64,000 bases of DNA from Branchiostoma floridae (GCF_000003815.2 NC_049982.1:2104514-2168513), one strand, 5' to 3'. Numbered from the stretch's first letter, positions 52,201 to 61,589 are shown. Program-made: numbers and translations. Notes: a model not told the origin generated them from the sequence alone.

Positions 52201-54615
52201 CCGCTGCGTCTTCAGCCACCACGAGATCGTCTGGAGGGAGAAGATGAGGAAACAATTGTCGTTGTTTTTTGTTCTTGTTGTAGTTGAATAGAAATATAAA
52301 TACAGGGTGGTTGGTCCATAACCCAGAAGTTCTGTATACTATAGAACCCTGAGTATGACCAGTGGAAACTACAATAACGGGATGGTTTCCCGTGCCTCAC
52401 CATGGCGGGGATGTTGAGGGTTGTGATCGTGTCGTTCTCCCTCCCGACCGACATGTGCGGCACAAACTCGTACCGCTTCATGTTCACGTACGACACCGTG
52501 TCGTCATCGTTAAACTGGAGCTGCGTCTTGTTTCTCAGCTCCCTACAGACAACAAATAAACAAAAACACCACAGTCACATTGTTTCATGTTCATAAAAAA
52601 GAGACAAACAAAAACACTTTTTATCAATCTTTTTTTAAAATCCTCTCTTTTGAAACAAAAGAAGAACCCCCCCCCCCCGACATTTACGTTAGAATACACG
52701 TGATGTTAATAATCCCGTCCCCGATATGTTACGACTGCCCTCCTCCGGAAGACACCCTCTAACTTGTGAATAGCCTCTAGCCTCCTCTAATGCTGCAGTA
52801 ACGGTATCGTTTGCATTGGTGCCCGGCCGGGATCCGAACCTTGGGAGTGTGCGTCTCGGTGTTTTTACGGGTAGGTCACGGCGTCTATTTATTCAGGGAC
52901 CCGGTCGTGCCCAAAAATAGCCTAGTAGCCGCAGGGTGTACCACAGGGCCACGTAAGAGTCACGTCCGAAAGTGCCAAGAAAACAGTCCGCAAACTATTC
53001 GGAGGTGCCTTTTCCGAATCGAATCGAACAGTAGCTGTAGTATATTGTAGCGAAATTCTAGTCGCAATCCCCCATCTAACCTGTAGTGCTGTGTAAACTA
53101 CTAGTCACACCTGTAAGTGTACGGCCCCCGCTGTTCCACCGCCGGTTTCCCTCCCTTCAGCACTTCCTCAACGTTGAGGATGTCGAACAGGTAGAACTGC
53201 ATGTAGATGGGGATGGGGATGTCCTTCCAGAAGCTGAAAATGAACGATCCCTCCTGGAGTACCATCATCTATGAGGAAGGGGGATGGAGATAAGTTAGAA
53301 ATGAATGGTCTAGAAGCTGAAAATGAACGATCCCTCCTGGAGTACCATCATCTATGAGGAAGGAGGATGGAGAGAAGTTTGAAATGAATGGTCCCTTATG
53401 TTCACTAAGTTGACAATTATATCTGCAGAGGGGGAGGTAAAATTAACGGTTATGAATATACTGTAAATGTATTTAAGTTCGCGGGGATTTGATTTCGCGG
53501 TAGCGGAAAAATTGAGTTTTCGCGGCGGTTTTAAGTTCGCGGTAGCACCATGCGCTGTAATCTCTTACTGCCATGGAAAAATGTTCGCGGTGGTTTTAAG
53601 TTCGCGGTGAAGTGGCCGCCGTGGAAACCGCGAACATGAAACCACAGCGAAAGTTTCTGCATTTACAGTATGTAGCCATTACACGTAGAAATGGGATGAA
53701 GAGTAGTTGAAAATGAACGATCATACAAGGGGCAATCAAGTGGGGCAATAGAATGGAGAAAGTTCAGCTAAATATTATGATCTCCTACCTTATTGAGTAA
53801 AGGGTTTCTATAACTCAAAGAAAGATCCCAAGCCAACTTATAACGTTTCGATAGATTGTCTGTGACCTTCTTCGATTTAATTAAGTACTGCAGCTAGGCG
53901 TCGCTACTGCAGACTGAGGTTCCAAACGTATTTTGTATTCTGTACCATGTATGTAAAATTGTGTACATAAACTTCTGAGACTCACTAGGTATCTCCGTTA
54001 CATACATTGTCTGACCATTGCATCTTCCCTCATGACCTCAATGAAAAGCGGCCTGCAGGTCGATTTGAGCTTTCATGAAAAAACAAAGGTTCAAACAAAC
54101 GTGACTCAGTCGTTTTGCACCTCCCCTTTTCGTTGTTTTGGATAAAGTTGACCCGTAATTTTGTAATTTGTATACCCCTATAAGACGTAGGCAACCTATT
54201 TTGATTCCCCACAATTCGTGGTGAGGGGACCAAATTTTGGGTAGCTGCTTTTCTTTATTTTAGGTAACGGTGTCTTTTGAATTCATTTTTTCTTTCTTTC
54301 GAATTTACCAAATCATCCTACATGATGTGATAATGATAATAAACGATTGTGATGCCGGTAGCCTACAAACGAGGCGACCGTCCTTGAGTGATAACACTCC
54401 AAAGTCCAAAGTAATAATTAAACTCATAAACATGGTTGTCTGTAGAAAACTCAAAAACAAATTCAGACTTTACAAAGTTAACCATACTGTAACACTGAGT
54501 CACTTACCTTCGTTACAAACGTATACAGAAGTGTGTTATACAGGCACAGCCCCAGCGTTCCCAGCACAAGGCACGTCACACCGACAGCCGCCGCACAGCG
54601 GACCGAGCGCGCCAT
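46709..54615 (-). CDS. CD36/SCARB-family scavenger receptor B, 12 exons, 461 codons found
   Basis: Exons in coding order: 54508-54615, 53111-53268, 52401-52542, 52030-52230, 51376-51470, 50985-51031, 50165-50234, 49470-49636, 48262-48380, 47800-47873, 47086-47137, 46709-46858. Phases at all junctions are the same as in gene A, and six exons (2, 3, 7, 9, 10, 11) have identical lengths, so the two are tandem duplicates. N-terminal helix ([16 protein letters not shown]), ectodomain with the six conserved cysteines, and C-terminal helix ([20 protein letters not shown]) before CRRR. Only Cys7 of the N-terminal cysteine pair is kept. After CGG a donor GTAAAC follows and no nearby stop suits, so a short last exon is expected but not found; it may be in the gap at 46075. 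A TATA box lies about 105 bp upstream of the ATG. Confidence 0.88.
47086..47137 (-). CDS. CD36-B exon 11
   Basis: [17 protein letters not shown], followed by donor GTAACA. Confidence 0.85.
47254..47497. mobile_element. MITE with AGCCCCTGTCACACAT ends in CD36-B intron 10
   Basis: The exact complement ATGTGTGACAGGGGCT closes at 47497. Internal CCATGGTC and GGTCGGGAG motifs are palindromic. Related by its GTCACA core to the other Harbinger-like MITEs. Confidence 0.78.
47800..47873 (-). CDS. CD36-B exon 10
   Basis: [24 protein letters not shown](R). Phase 0 to 2. Confidence 0.88.
48262..48380 (-). CDS. CD36-B exon 9
   Basis: [20 protein letters not shown] ... [17 protein letters not shown]. 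Donor GTAGGA. Confidence 0.9.
48465..48595. repeat. (GA)n / (GACA)n microsatellite
   Basis: Almost pure GAGAGACAGAGAGA over about 130 bp in CD36-B intron 8. Confidence 0.95.
48596..49469 (-). repeat. (GT)n tract containing two copies of the CD36-B exon 8 3' end with donor
   Basis: GCACCTACCTAA(A/G)TGGCAGTTCC, TATGAGCCCGTCCTG(T/C)AGGC, ACGTGTCCC(C/A)GCAGTAGCAG and CCCCGGCCG occur at 48860-48948 and 49269-49358. They match real exon 8 at 49459-49550. Each copy has exon end, donor and then (GT)n. Long GT/CA tracts with GTGCAT interruptions fill the rest and give meaningless His/Thr or Val/Cys frames. Confidence 0.9.
49470..49636 (-). CDS. CD36-B exon 8
   Basis: [20 protein letters not shown] ... 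[23 protein letters not shown]. Four conserved cysteines. Donor GTAGGTGCAC leads straight into a (CA)n tract (minus strand). Confidence 0.88.
49859..49925. repeat. imperfect stem-loop resembling a small-RNA precursor
   Basis: AGTGGCATACATTCAGCTA pairs with TAGCTGAATGTGTGCCGCT with two mismatches. A bulge follows, then CCACC/GGTGG closes a short loop. About 67 nt, in CD36-B intron 7. It could equally be a small MITE. Confidence 0.5.
50165..50234 (-). CDS. CD36-B exon 7
   Basis: [22 protein letters not shown](R). Donor GTATGT. Confidence 0.86.
50640..50850. repeat. dispersed GC-rich repeat (CAGGGACCCGG...CCCAAAATAGCC)
   Basis: CAGGGACCCGGGCGTGCCCC, AAAATAGCCCTGTAGCC, CCCACGGGACCACGTAGGCG. Related copies lie at 51735-51830, 51908-52005 and 52815-52995, all within CD36-B introns. 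The middle two form part of the exon 4 tandem unit. Confidence 0.65.
50985..51031 (-). CDS. CD36-B exon 6
   Basis: [15 protein letters not shown]: conserved cysteine and glycosylation site in a 47-bp exon, two codons shorter than in gene A. Confidence 0.83.
51376..51470 (-). CDS. CD36-B exon 5
   Basis: [31 protein letters not shown](T). Donor GTAAGC, phase 2. Confidence 0.88.
51655..52029 (-). repeat. two tandem copies of the CD36-B exon 4 3' end with donor
   Basis: ACATTCAGGAA(C/G)AGCC...GTCCCTGAC(T)AGCGCCG(T/G)AGCGAACC at about 51666-51722 and 51846-51905 repeat the real exon end at 52029-52085, at about 180-bp spacing. Translated: [18 protein letters not shown] in the nearer copy and a more decayed [14 protein letters not shown] in the farther one. 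The unit includes the dispersed CCCGGGTCCC repeat. Confidence 0.85.
52030..52230 (-). CDS. CD36-B exon 4
   Basis: [20 protein letters not shown] ... [20 protein letters not shown] ... DDKFGLFLN. Donor GTGAGT. Its 3' end is copied twice downstream. Confidence 0.9.
52401..52542 (-). CDS. CD36-B exon 3
   Basis: [20 protein letters not shown] ... [25 protein letters not shown]. Close to vertebrate CD36 and SCARB blocks. Confidence 0.9.
53111..53268 (-). CDS. CD36-B exon 2
   Basis: [20 protein letters not shown] ... [20 protein letters not shown] ... RGPYTY(R). Its first bases and acceptor are duplicated at 53314-53367. Confidence 0.9.
53269..53395 (-). repeat. tandem copy of the CD36-B exon 2 acceptor junction (83-bp unit)
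   Basis: AAGCTGAAAATGAACGATCC, CTCCTGGAGTACCATCATCT, ATGAGGAAGG and GGATGGAGA occur at 53231 and again at 53314. The copy includes acceptor CCTCATAG and the first 38 bases of exon 2. Confidence 0.88.
53459..53670. mobile_element. MITE-like element TACTGTAAATG...CATTTACAGTA with TTCGCGG motifs
   Basis: Terminal TACTGTAAATG(T/C)A is inverted at 53658-53670. The interior repeats AAGTTCGCGG(T/G) in both orientations. It lies in CD36-B intron 1. Confidence 0.8.
54508..54615 (-). CDS. CD36-B exon 1
   Basis: [20 protein letters not shown] ... [11 protein letters not shown], an uncleaved signal anchor. Donor GTAAGT, phase 0. Confidence 0.87.
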
Positions 54616-54716
54616 TGGTCAACACTGCAACCGGACACCCCGCTACCATCTTGTGTTCACAACTTGGGTTGTTCCATTTGTACTTTTCGTAAGGGTCTGA
54701 TTATGTTAACCGAGGG

Positions 54717-54723
54717 ATTTATA
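54717..54723 (-). promoter_or_regulatory. TATA box of CD36-B
   Basis: The minus strand reads ACCTATAAATCCCTCGG, with TATAAAT about 105 bp upstream of the ATG at 54615. Spacing allows a transcription start about 75 bp before the ATG. Confidence 0.5.
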
Positions 54724-54779
54724 GGTATACGGATATGAAACCGCTGATAACAAAATACAACTTCGTGTCCTTTCTAAGT

Positions 54780-55140
54780 CCTTACATATTCCGTATCTGC
54801 GTTAATATGTAAATATAACGACTTGAATAATGTAGATGATAAAAGTCACAACCAATAATGGACCGTCCCGCAGACAGAATTAGATAACTAAAGGTCGGTG
54901 TAATTTTCGTCTGGACGGTCCCCTGAAGTTTGTACCGGGTGACCTTCGTGGGCAGGTGGGCGTATTTGTATGTGATATACTTACTGGGACTCTGGGACTT
55001 ACAACATATTAAGGTAGTCCAATAGTCCAACACATGACTACCAGCGGACAAGCCCCCTGTGGTAGTGGGCTGCCATAAATGTGTGGCCCAAGGGCTACAA
55101 AAATGGAGATGGGCGCCATCCACCTTAAGCATCTGTTACA
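54780..55140. other. spacer between CD36-B and the Cys-rich gene
   Basis: Contains a repeat-like block (GGATGGCGCCCATCTCC..., GGCAGCCCACTACCACAGGG on the minus strand). The long minus-strand frame here has no family features. Nothing is recognised from 55140 to 55567. Confidence 0.35.
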
Positions 55141-55567
55141 GATGCACATGCGACTTAAACTTTACTAGTATTTTACCAACAACCCCCCACCACTAAAGTT
55201 TGCCTACTAGATTCAAGAGGTTTTTTTGAAGTCAGGATATTAGAACACGAACATTACCCGCAGTTCCCTTGATTTGACTGATGAAATTATGTGATTCTTT
55301 AATACTGACTGTTGAAACTGTGAGTTGTAAAAATGAGAAACGCGACAAAAATTGAATCATTTTTGCTTATTTTACTCAAAGACATTTCGTACAAATTAAA
55401 CGTCCGGTAGAATTCGATGTTCGCAAAGAGGTCAAGGTGGACTTGATTGATTATAAGCGTTGTTGTCATGGCCACAGACGTCGCTGAGTTGCCATGGTAA
55501 CGTGGTTTTTATCCGTCGATCTTGTCATCGTGGCAGACGTTACTGGGTCACCATGGTAACCTGGTGT

Positions 55568-55756
55568 TTACCCGTCGATGTAGTCATAGTGACAGACGCC
55601 GTACCCCAGCGCACCGGACATGACGCAGCGGCCCACGCCCCAGCAGAACCCGTCCAGGTCACAGGGCATTTCCGGTTCGCACACGCGCAGAGCAGGCTTG
55701 CAGATCTCCTCCGGGGAGCCGCAGGTGTACTGGTAATTACCCAGGTCTGTACAGCG
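55568..55756 (-). CDS. Cys-rich gene exon 3 (terminal)
   Basis: 62 codons plus TAA. Acceptor CCTGTTGTCTCCAG. Eight cysteines. Its first 30 bases and acceptor recur upstream about 12 times. Confidence 0.8.
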   Translation of the reverse strand, partial: RCTDLGNYQYTCGSPEEICKPALRVCEPEMPCDLDGFCWGVGRCVMSGALGYGVCHYDYIDG

Positions 55757-58700
55757 CTGGAGACAACAGGTAAATAAACAAATAAACAAACAAATAAACA
55801 CAGGTGTACTCGTGGTTACCCAGGTCTGTACAGCGCTGGGGACAACAGGTAAATCAACAAATAAACAAGCAAATAAACACAAGTGTACCAGTGGTTACCC
55901 AGGTCAGTTCAGCGCTGGGAACAACAGGTAAATAAACAAATAAACAAGCAAATAAACACAGGTGTGCCAGTGGTTACCCAGGTCAGTTCAGCGCTGGGGA
56001 CAACAGGTAAATAAACAAATAAACAAGCAAATAAACACAGGTGTACCAGTGGTTACCCAGGTCTGTACAGCGCTGGGGATAACAGGTAAACAAACAAATA
56101 AACAAACAAATAAACACAGGTGTACTCGTAGTTACCCAGGTCTGTACAGCGCTGGGGATAACAGGTAGATAAACAAATAAACAAACAAATAAACACAGGT
56201 GTACCAGTGGTTACCCAGGTCTGTACAGCGCTGGGGATAACAGGTAAACAAACAAACAAATAAACACAGGTGTACTCGTAGTTCCCCAGGTCTGTACAGC
56301 GCTGGGGATAACAGGTAAACAACCAAATAAACAAACAAATAAACACAGATGTACTCGTAGTTACCCAGGTCTGTACAGCGCTGGGGATAACAGGTAGATA
56401 AACAAATAAACAAACAAATAAACACAGGTGTACTGGTGGTTACCCAGGTCTGTACAGCGCTGGGGACAACAGGTAAACAAACCAATAAACAAGCAAATAA
56501 AAACAGGTGTACTCGTGGTTCCCCAGGTCTGTACAGCGCTGGAGACAACAGGTAAACAAACAAATAAACAAGCAAATAAACACAGGTGTACTCGTGGTTA
56601 CTGCCAAGTCAGTGCAGCGCTGGGTAAAACAGGTAAGCAAACAACTAAACAAATCTAACAAGACAGAAAGACTGTGGTGATGGTAGTTACGAAAGTCCGT
56701 ATTGCGCTAGGGAAAAGAAAACGACCACGCAACCAGCCAGCCAACCAACCAATCTACCAACCAACCAAACAAACACACACGCACAAACAAACAACACGTA
56801 TTGTGACTGCAGCACTTTCGGTCCCCGTGCTCATGAGAGTAAAATGTCTATCTTCCAGCAGATCTTTCGTGGACAAGGCAGTATCCAAAGGTTAGCCTGT
56901 ATCCACCGGTCAACGGAGGGCTTGATGGATAATGGTCTAAGCGCTTTAGATCATACGTAACGGCCTTGCACCCGATAGATCGTTTCGTTTTATTAGATCT
57001 GCTTGGAGAGTATGAAATGTTTGTTTGTTTGTTTGTTTGTTTGTTTGTTTAGATCTCCATTTGAATGTAAGACCACCAACCTTGAAGAGCGGGTAGCAGA
57101 TCCGCTGGTACCAGCATGACTCGTCCGCGGTGCAGTGGGAGTCGTCCGTACAAGACGTGTACTGCAGGGCGTACAAACACATAACACCATCTACATCTGT
57201 AGTACTATTATACTTTACCATGACATGAATTAGAAATTAGACTATTGTTTTGTACTGCAGGGTGGGGATGGGCACGTGAAGGGGATAATAAAACATGGCA
57301 ATTGGAGATAGTGGACCTTTTTACCACAACGGTTTGTGACAAGATCAAGTACACATTCGGATGGGCACATGAAGGGGGTAGTAAAACATGACAATTGGAG
57401 ATAGTGGACCTTTTTACCACAACGGTTTATGACAAGATCATGATCAAGTACACACACAAAGATTGTCGCTGGCAGACACGACAAGAACAATCCTTTACTC
57501 TTGTACCGGTTGGGGTGCAGCAAGATAAGAGCTTGGATCCCCAACAAGTTTGGCAGATTTGTGGCTGATTTATGTATTCAAGGAAATCTTAAAATTCGTA
57601 ACGGCAGAATAGCCGGTGATCTACAAGAGGTAGCTTCTCTCAAGTTATATGTTAGCTCTATGTATATGTCCTGACTTGTTGTGACCTGTACTTAGCTCGG
57701 TTGGGCAAATTGTGCAATAAAGGTCTTCAGTCATTCATTCAATAAGCCTTTTATGGCATGGTCTACTGTAGCTGAACAGTATCCATTTATAAATTTAGGG
57801 TGGTGTTGATTGCAAACGGCGCAGTTGTAGGGAAGATGATAGCAGATGGGAAGATGATAGCATAATAAATATTAGTCACAACAGTAATGTAGAATGAACT
57901 GCAGGGTGTGCAAACACATAACGTCATCTACGTAACTATGTAGTATATGCTGTCTAAACATATAACTACATGTACCTACATGTAGTATGTGTACTACCAA
58001 ACTTTCCCATGAAATTGATTAAAATTAGATATCTATAAAGTTTTAGTTACACGTTCTTGGCCGAGGCTAGTTGATACATGAAGTAGTGTAGATCAGTATA
58101 CAGACAGTTCAAATATGATACCAGTCATCTTATAATTTGGCAGTTTGTAGCCCAATGTTGTTGTCCATATGTTAGTGTGACAAGGGACCATATTTTACCA
58201 CATGTATCAAGTAATGTCAGTCAAAGTTGCTCATCATAGTAAACTGTGATATTGCCATTTTTTATTCTTCCCTTAAAGATTCAATGGTAACACAGACAGC
58301 TAACACTTTTTGCCTTGCCGCCAGGCAAGGCTTTACGCCAGCTTTTTTCCATGGATCAATGGACGGACCTTTTAACCCAGCCCTTCCAAAGCCCCTTCCA
58401 AAGGCCCTTCCAAATCGCCTTTCTCATGGACAAGTTTGACGGCTCAGGCAGACAATGGTACATCCCTGTTGAATTTTAAACCGTCCATTTTACGTATTTG
58501 TTTCTGTTTGCGGTCGGTTCTAAAAGCATTTAATATTTGGTTACATTGAATAAATGAAGCGTTTGTATGGTAAAATTCCAAATTCATTTGGAGTGACATA
58601 AAATCAAGTGCATTATCTCGCAACAAGAATTGCATTAGCTATTCATAAAGATGAAACAATTTCCAAATCAGGCTAATAAATTGTATGTGAATATATAAGT

Positions 58701-60254
58701 AGCCATGACGTCATCAAAACGTTGGAGAGGCCTTCCGAGACCGCAGCAAAACGCTAACGTGAGTTTAGGAGAGCGCCAGCTCAAAACGTCACACGAGAAG
58801 TCGCAATAGATAATATTTAGGATCATTTTGTTATATCGCTGTGGCTATTGACACACTGAGTGTGCCTATAGCCTAAACAGGCTATTGACACACCGAGATT
58901 CCAGCCAGCCAATCAGAGCTTGTAACATGCCTTTCCCGACATTATTTTGCCAGGCTCTCGTCTCATTACAAACTTTTCACATAAGTAACAGTTGTTTAGA
59001 CATTTTTCGGAGGATTAGACATTAGAATCTTTGAATCTTGGAATGAACGGACGTATTCAAGTTATGCCTTAGATTTGGATACCTGTTAATACAAGTCGGT
59101 ACTGTGAATGTTAGCATGGCGTAGTGGTTAGCGTGATTAGTCGCCACACTGCCGACCCCGGTTCGAACCCGCCTAGTGAAAGTTTTTTTTTTTCAAATGT
59201 CCTTTTACCTTTTTATAACATCCATTTGATATAAGAATATTTTCGTCATGCGACCAGAACCATGAAAACCCACCTTTGGGACTTTTTGGTCTGCATTTTC
59301 AAGAGTGCATGTTTAGGTAACAGTTACGTTTATTTTTTTCAGCCGCAGAATCCACCCGCTACGTTCTTATTTTGGACGGTACACTTATTATTTCTTTTAA
59401 ATTGGACCAGGGACCCCTGAAATAATAAAATGTGGGGTTTTCCAAGGATAAAAGCTCCTTGGGTTTTCTAACCATAATTCTGCGGTATTTTTGCTCAAAA
59501 TTCACGCCGTCGAAGCATATATTTCCGCGCCGCTATGTCATCCAAACATATCGGTTGATCTCGCTATGACGCTACAAAGTTCTTTCAAAATAATGAAAGT
59601 AAAACAACAACTATAACTTCGCTTCACTTGTGATATCAATTTTGAGGCCGCAAATTCTCCCTAACGGCAGGAATTCGTCGGCAAACACAGCTGAAAACGT
59701 GTTCCAACATGGTCACATGCGGTGTTTGCATGGTACTAAATATAGTTAGCTCATTTGCATACTTGTGACTGGCTACATGCGGCCTATACCGTAAACACGT
59801 GAAAAAGATCGTATTTTGGGTTGATGATGAGCACAGAATGCCATTTGTATTTTCAGAGTGTTGCCTTTCAAATATAATCGTAAGATTTTCTCATTTTCGT
59901 GGTTTCTAGTGTCAAAATTTTAATAATACGTATTTAGCAGACAAGCAAATTATCCTTACTGCACGCCAAGGCACAGCATTTTGCCTTGCCGGGCTTGAAG
60001 TGCCGACCTACCTTTTCCTGACGATATTCCTACCACGCGGCAAGGCACAGCTTTTTTAAAAAGATTTCTTGTTTATGGACCGATAGTTGGCTACCAGCTG
60101 CTCTGATTATGAAATGACTGATTTGAAGAAAACATGGTGATATGTGTAGCTAGTATAGGCGATTAAAAACAAACATAAATGCACTCACTAGTCCCGCATG
60201 TGACGTGCCGATGACGCCAAAGATGACGGTAAGAAGCAGAAGACACGGCCTCAT
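55568..60254 (-). CDS. small secreted 12-cysteine protein, three exons, 111 aa
   Basis: Exons: 60189-60254, 57081-57161, 55568-55756, all phase 0 with GT/AG junctions. The N-terminus MRPCLLLLTVIFGVIGTSHA is a signal peptide. The mature part has 12 cysteines: four in YTSCTDDSHCTADESCWYQR ICYPLFK and eight in the last exon (RCTDLGNYQYTC, EICKPALRVC, PCDLDGFCWGVGRC, YGVCHYDYIDG, stop). An even cysteine number and no membrane segment point to an extracellular disulphide-bonded domain. CxDDxxC-type spacing is loosely like Dickkopf/colipase-fold modules, but I do not recognise the family and assign no function. ATG 60254 is preferred over longer upstream in-frame starts because it begins the signal peptide. 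Confidence 0.75.
55757..56720 (-). repeat. 70-85 bp minisatellite carrying the exon 3 acceptor, about 12 copies
   Basis: On the minus strand each unit reads CCTGTT(G/A)TCCCCAGCGCTG, TACAGACCTGGGTAACTACG, AGTACACCTGTG, then TTTATTTGTTTGTTTATTTG. The CAG acceptor and the RCTDLGNYEYTC-coding start of exon 3 are therefore repeated with an intronic T-rich spacer. Units near the exon are closest in sequence; the farthest (56605, 56690) are decayed. Confidence 0.92.
57007..57050. repeat. (TTTG)n microsatellite next to a solo M2 end
   Basis: TTTGTTTG repeats follow the M2-type end AGATCTGCTTGGAGAGTATG at 56996, about 30 bp from the donor of exon 2. Confidence 0.8.
57081..57161 (-). CDS. Cys-rich gene exon 2
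   Basis: 27 codons, YTSCTDDSHCTADESCWYQR ICYPLFK; acceptor CGCCCTGCAG, donor GTTGGT. A piece of the acceptor-side intron (CTGCAGGG(C/T)GT(A/G)CAAACACATAAC) is also found at 57899-57925. Confidence 0.78.
57250..57450. repeat. tandem duplication, about 100-bp unit, in Cys-rich intron 1
   Basis: GAAGGGG(A/G)TA(A/G)TAAAACATG(G/A)CAATTGGAGATAGTGG and CCACAACGGTTT(G/A)TGACAAGATCA occur twice, at 57280 and 57375. Confidence 0.8.
59108..59180 (+). mobile_element. tRNA-like SINE head in Cys-rich intron 1
   Basis: A box ATGGCGTAGTGGTTAGCGTG and B box GGTTCGAACCC with tRNA spacing, followed by CGCCTAGTGAAAG and a T run (Pol III terminator-like). The acceptor stem does not pair well, so SINE or tRNA pseudogene is preferred to a real tRNA. 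Confidence 0.5.
60189..60254 (-). CDS. Cys-rich gene exon 1 (signal peptide)
   Basis: 22 codons ending SHAGL at donor GTGAGTGC. An 11-bp repeat lies directly before the ATG. Confidence 0.75.
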
Positions 60255-60257
60255 GTC

Positions 60258-60312
60258 GGAGACTGTAAGGAGACTGTAAGGAGAGTGTAAGGAGAGTGTA
60301 AGGAGAGCGCAG
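60258..60312 (-). repeat. 11-bp tandem repeat before the Cys-rich ATG, acceptor-like units
   Basis: On the minus strand, TCTCCTTACA(G/C) repeats five times up to TCTCCGACATG. Each unit resembles a short polypyrimidine/AG acceptor, so the leader may hold several alternative acceptors or simply be repetitive 5'UTR. Confidence 0.7.
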
Positions 60313-60514
60313 GTCTGGACCCGGAACGTGTAGGCCCTATGTGTCTGACCGGAACCCGCGGCGTGTGAAGGCTGACAGCTGCCTAGGGTGGGACCGGAGT
60401 CAACAGGCACGTGGTTTGAAAACGTATTGAAATATCATGTGGAGCACGGGTAATGATAGCCTTGGGTACTGTACTTCGAACCCAAACCCTCACGGTAACG
60501 CTGAGATCTATATG

Positions 60515-60570
60515 CCTATCCATCTATCTATCTATCTATCTATCTATCTAATTTATAACTATTTATCTAT

Positions 60571-60635
<65 letters not shown>

Positions 60636-60680
60636 CATTTAGTATCTATCTATTTGTCTACCTATCTGTCTATCTCATTA
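60515..60680. repeat. (CTAT)n microsatellite
   Basis: About 30 CTAT units with minor interruptions. Confidence 0.95.
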
Positions 60681-61311
60681 TCTTTTTCTACCTAGAGAGA
60701 AGGATTGAAAGGTAAATAGGAGGACTATATATGTATGTATTGGAATTAGGTATTGTCCAATGGAAGTTACTCAATCTACACTGCTTTCTGGCGCCCTTGT
60801 TGAGTTTTATTATCTGAAAGGTAATATTTCTTTCATTAACCATATCTCCCCCCTCTCTACCACCCCCACCCCCCTCTCTATTCCCCTCTCTCCCTACCCC
60901 AGGATTTATATAATGTCCTTGCCCTGCCGTATTGGTCTTTTTTTTTCTCTGTAAACACGATTAAGAACTCCTGCTGAAATCACTAGTTCTTAAGTTCTGC
61001 CGCTTTAGATTGTCTCCCGCACACAACAAAGGTAAAAAAAGATTAGTCCTTGGCTGGCAAAACATTAAGCCGTTTGTCGCAATACGCCATAAGAAACACG
61101 TTCTCTCATGAAAGGACGAAAGAATCACGACTCCCTTATACTGCTTTTCATAATAAATAAATAAATAAAATAAATGAATAAATACGTCACAAGAAACACG
61201 TAGTCCCATGAAAGGGCGAATGAACCACGACTGCTGTAGACTAATCATAATTTTAACTCCCCAGCATATTAGTACGAGTTGCAGACTGCGTTTTGTACCA
61301 GTCGAGTACAC

Positions 61312-61576
61312 ATGTCCGACCGAGCTCAGCCCGTCCAGACCCCGCCCCAGGGGCCCGGCGGCGGCCAGACCAGCGGGCCGCCGCCCAAAACTCCGCCGGG
61401 CCATCGGCGTGGAACAAGCGGGCGTGTTCGCGATGGCAACGGCGGTTCCAAAGCGCCGCAGGACGGGTACGAGGACGCCGAGCCGATAAAAGTGCAGCAC
61501 CTCTCGCGCGGGAAGGAAGACGCCGAGGAAATCAGTCGTCACGTCAATCTGCAGTACGTAACCGATACGTCAACAG
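61312..61576 (+). CDS. first coding exon of an unidentified Pro/Gly-rich protein
   Basis: ATG at 61312 in a CpG-rich patch. 88 codons plus one base to donor GTACGT (phase 1). MSDRAQPVQTPPQGPGGGQT, a basic Gly-rich segment, then EDAEPIKVQHLSRGKEDAEE and ISRHVNLQYVTDTST. Reads as a disordered cytoplasmic or nuclear N-terminus leading into a charged helix. No family recognised. Later exons would lie right of the CA repeats or outside the window. It is divergent from the Cys-rich gene, 1.06 kb away. Confidence 0.6.
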
Positions 61577-61589
61577 GTACGTTATCATA

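Noticed and set aside
59108-59180. tRNA gene
   Set aside because: A and B boxes are good but the acceptor stem does not pair and there is no clear cloverleaf; SINE head more likely.
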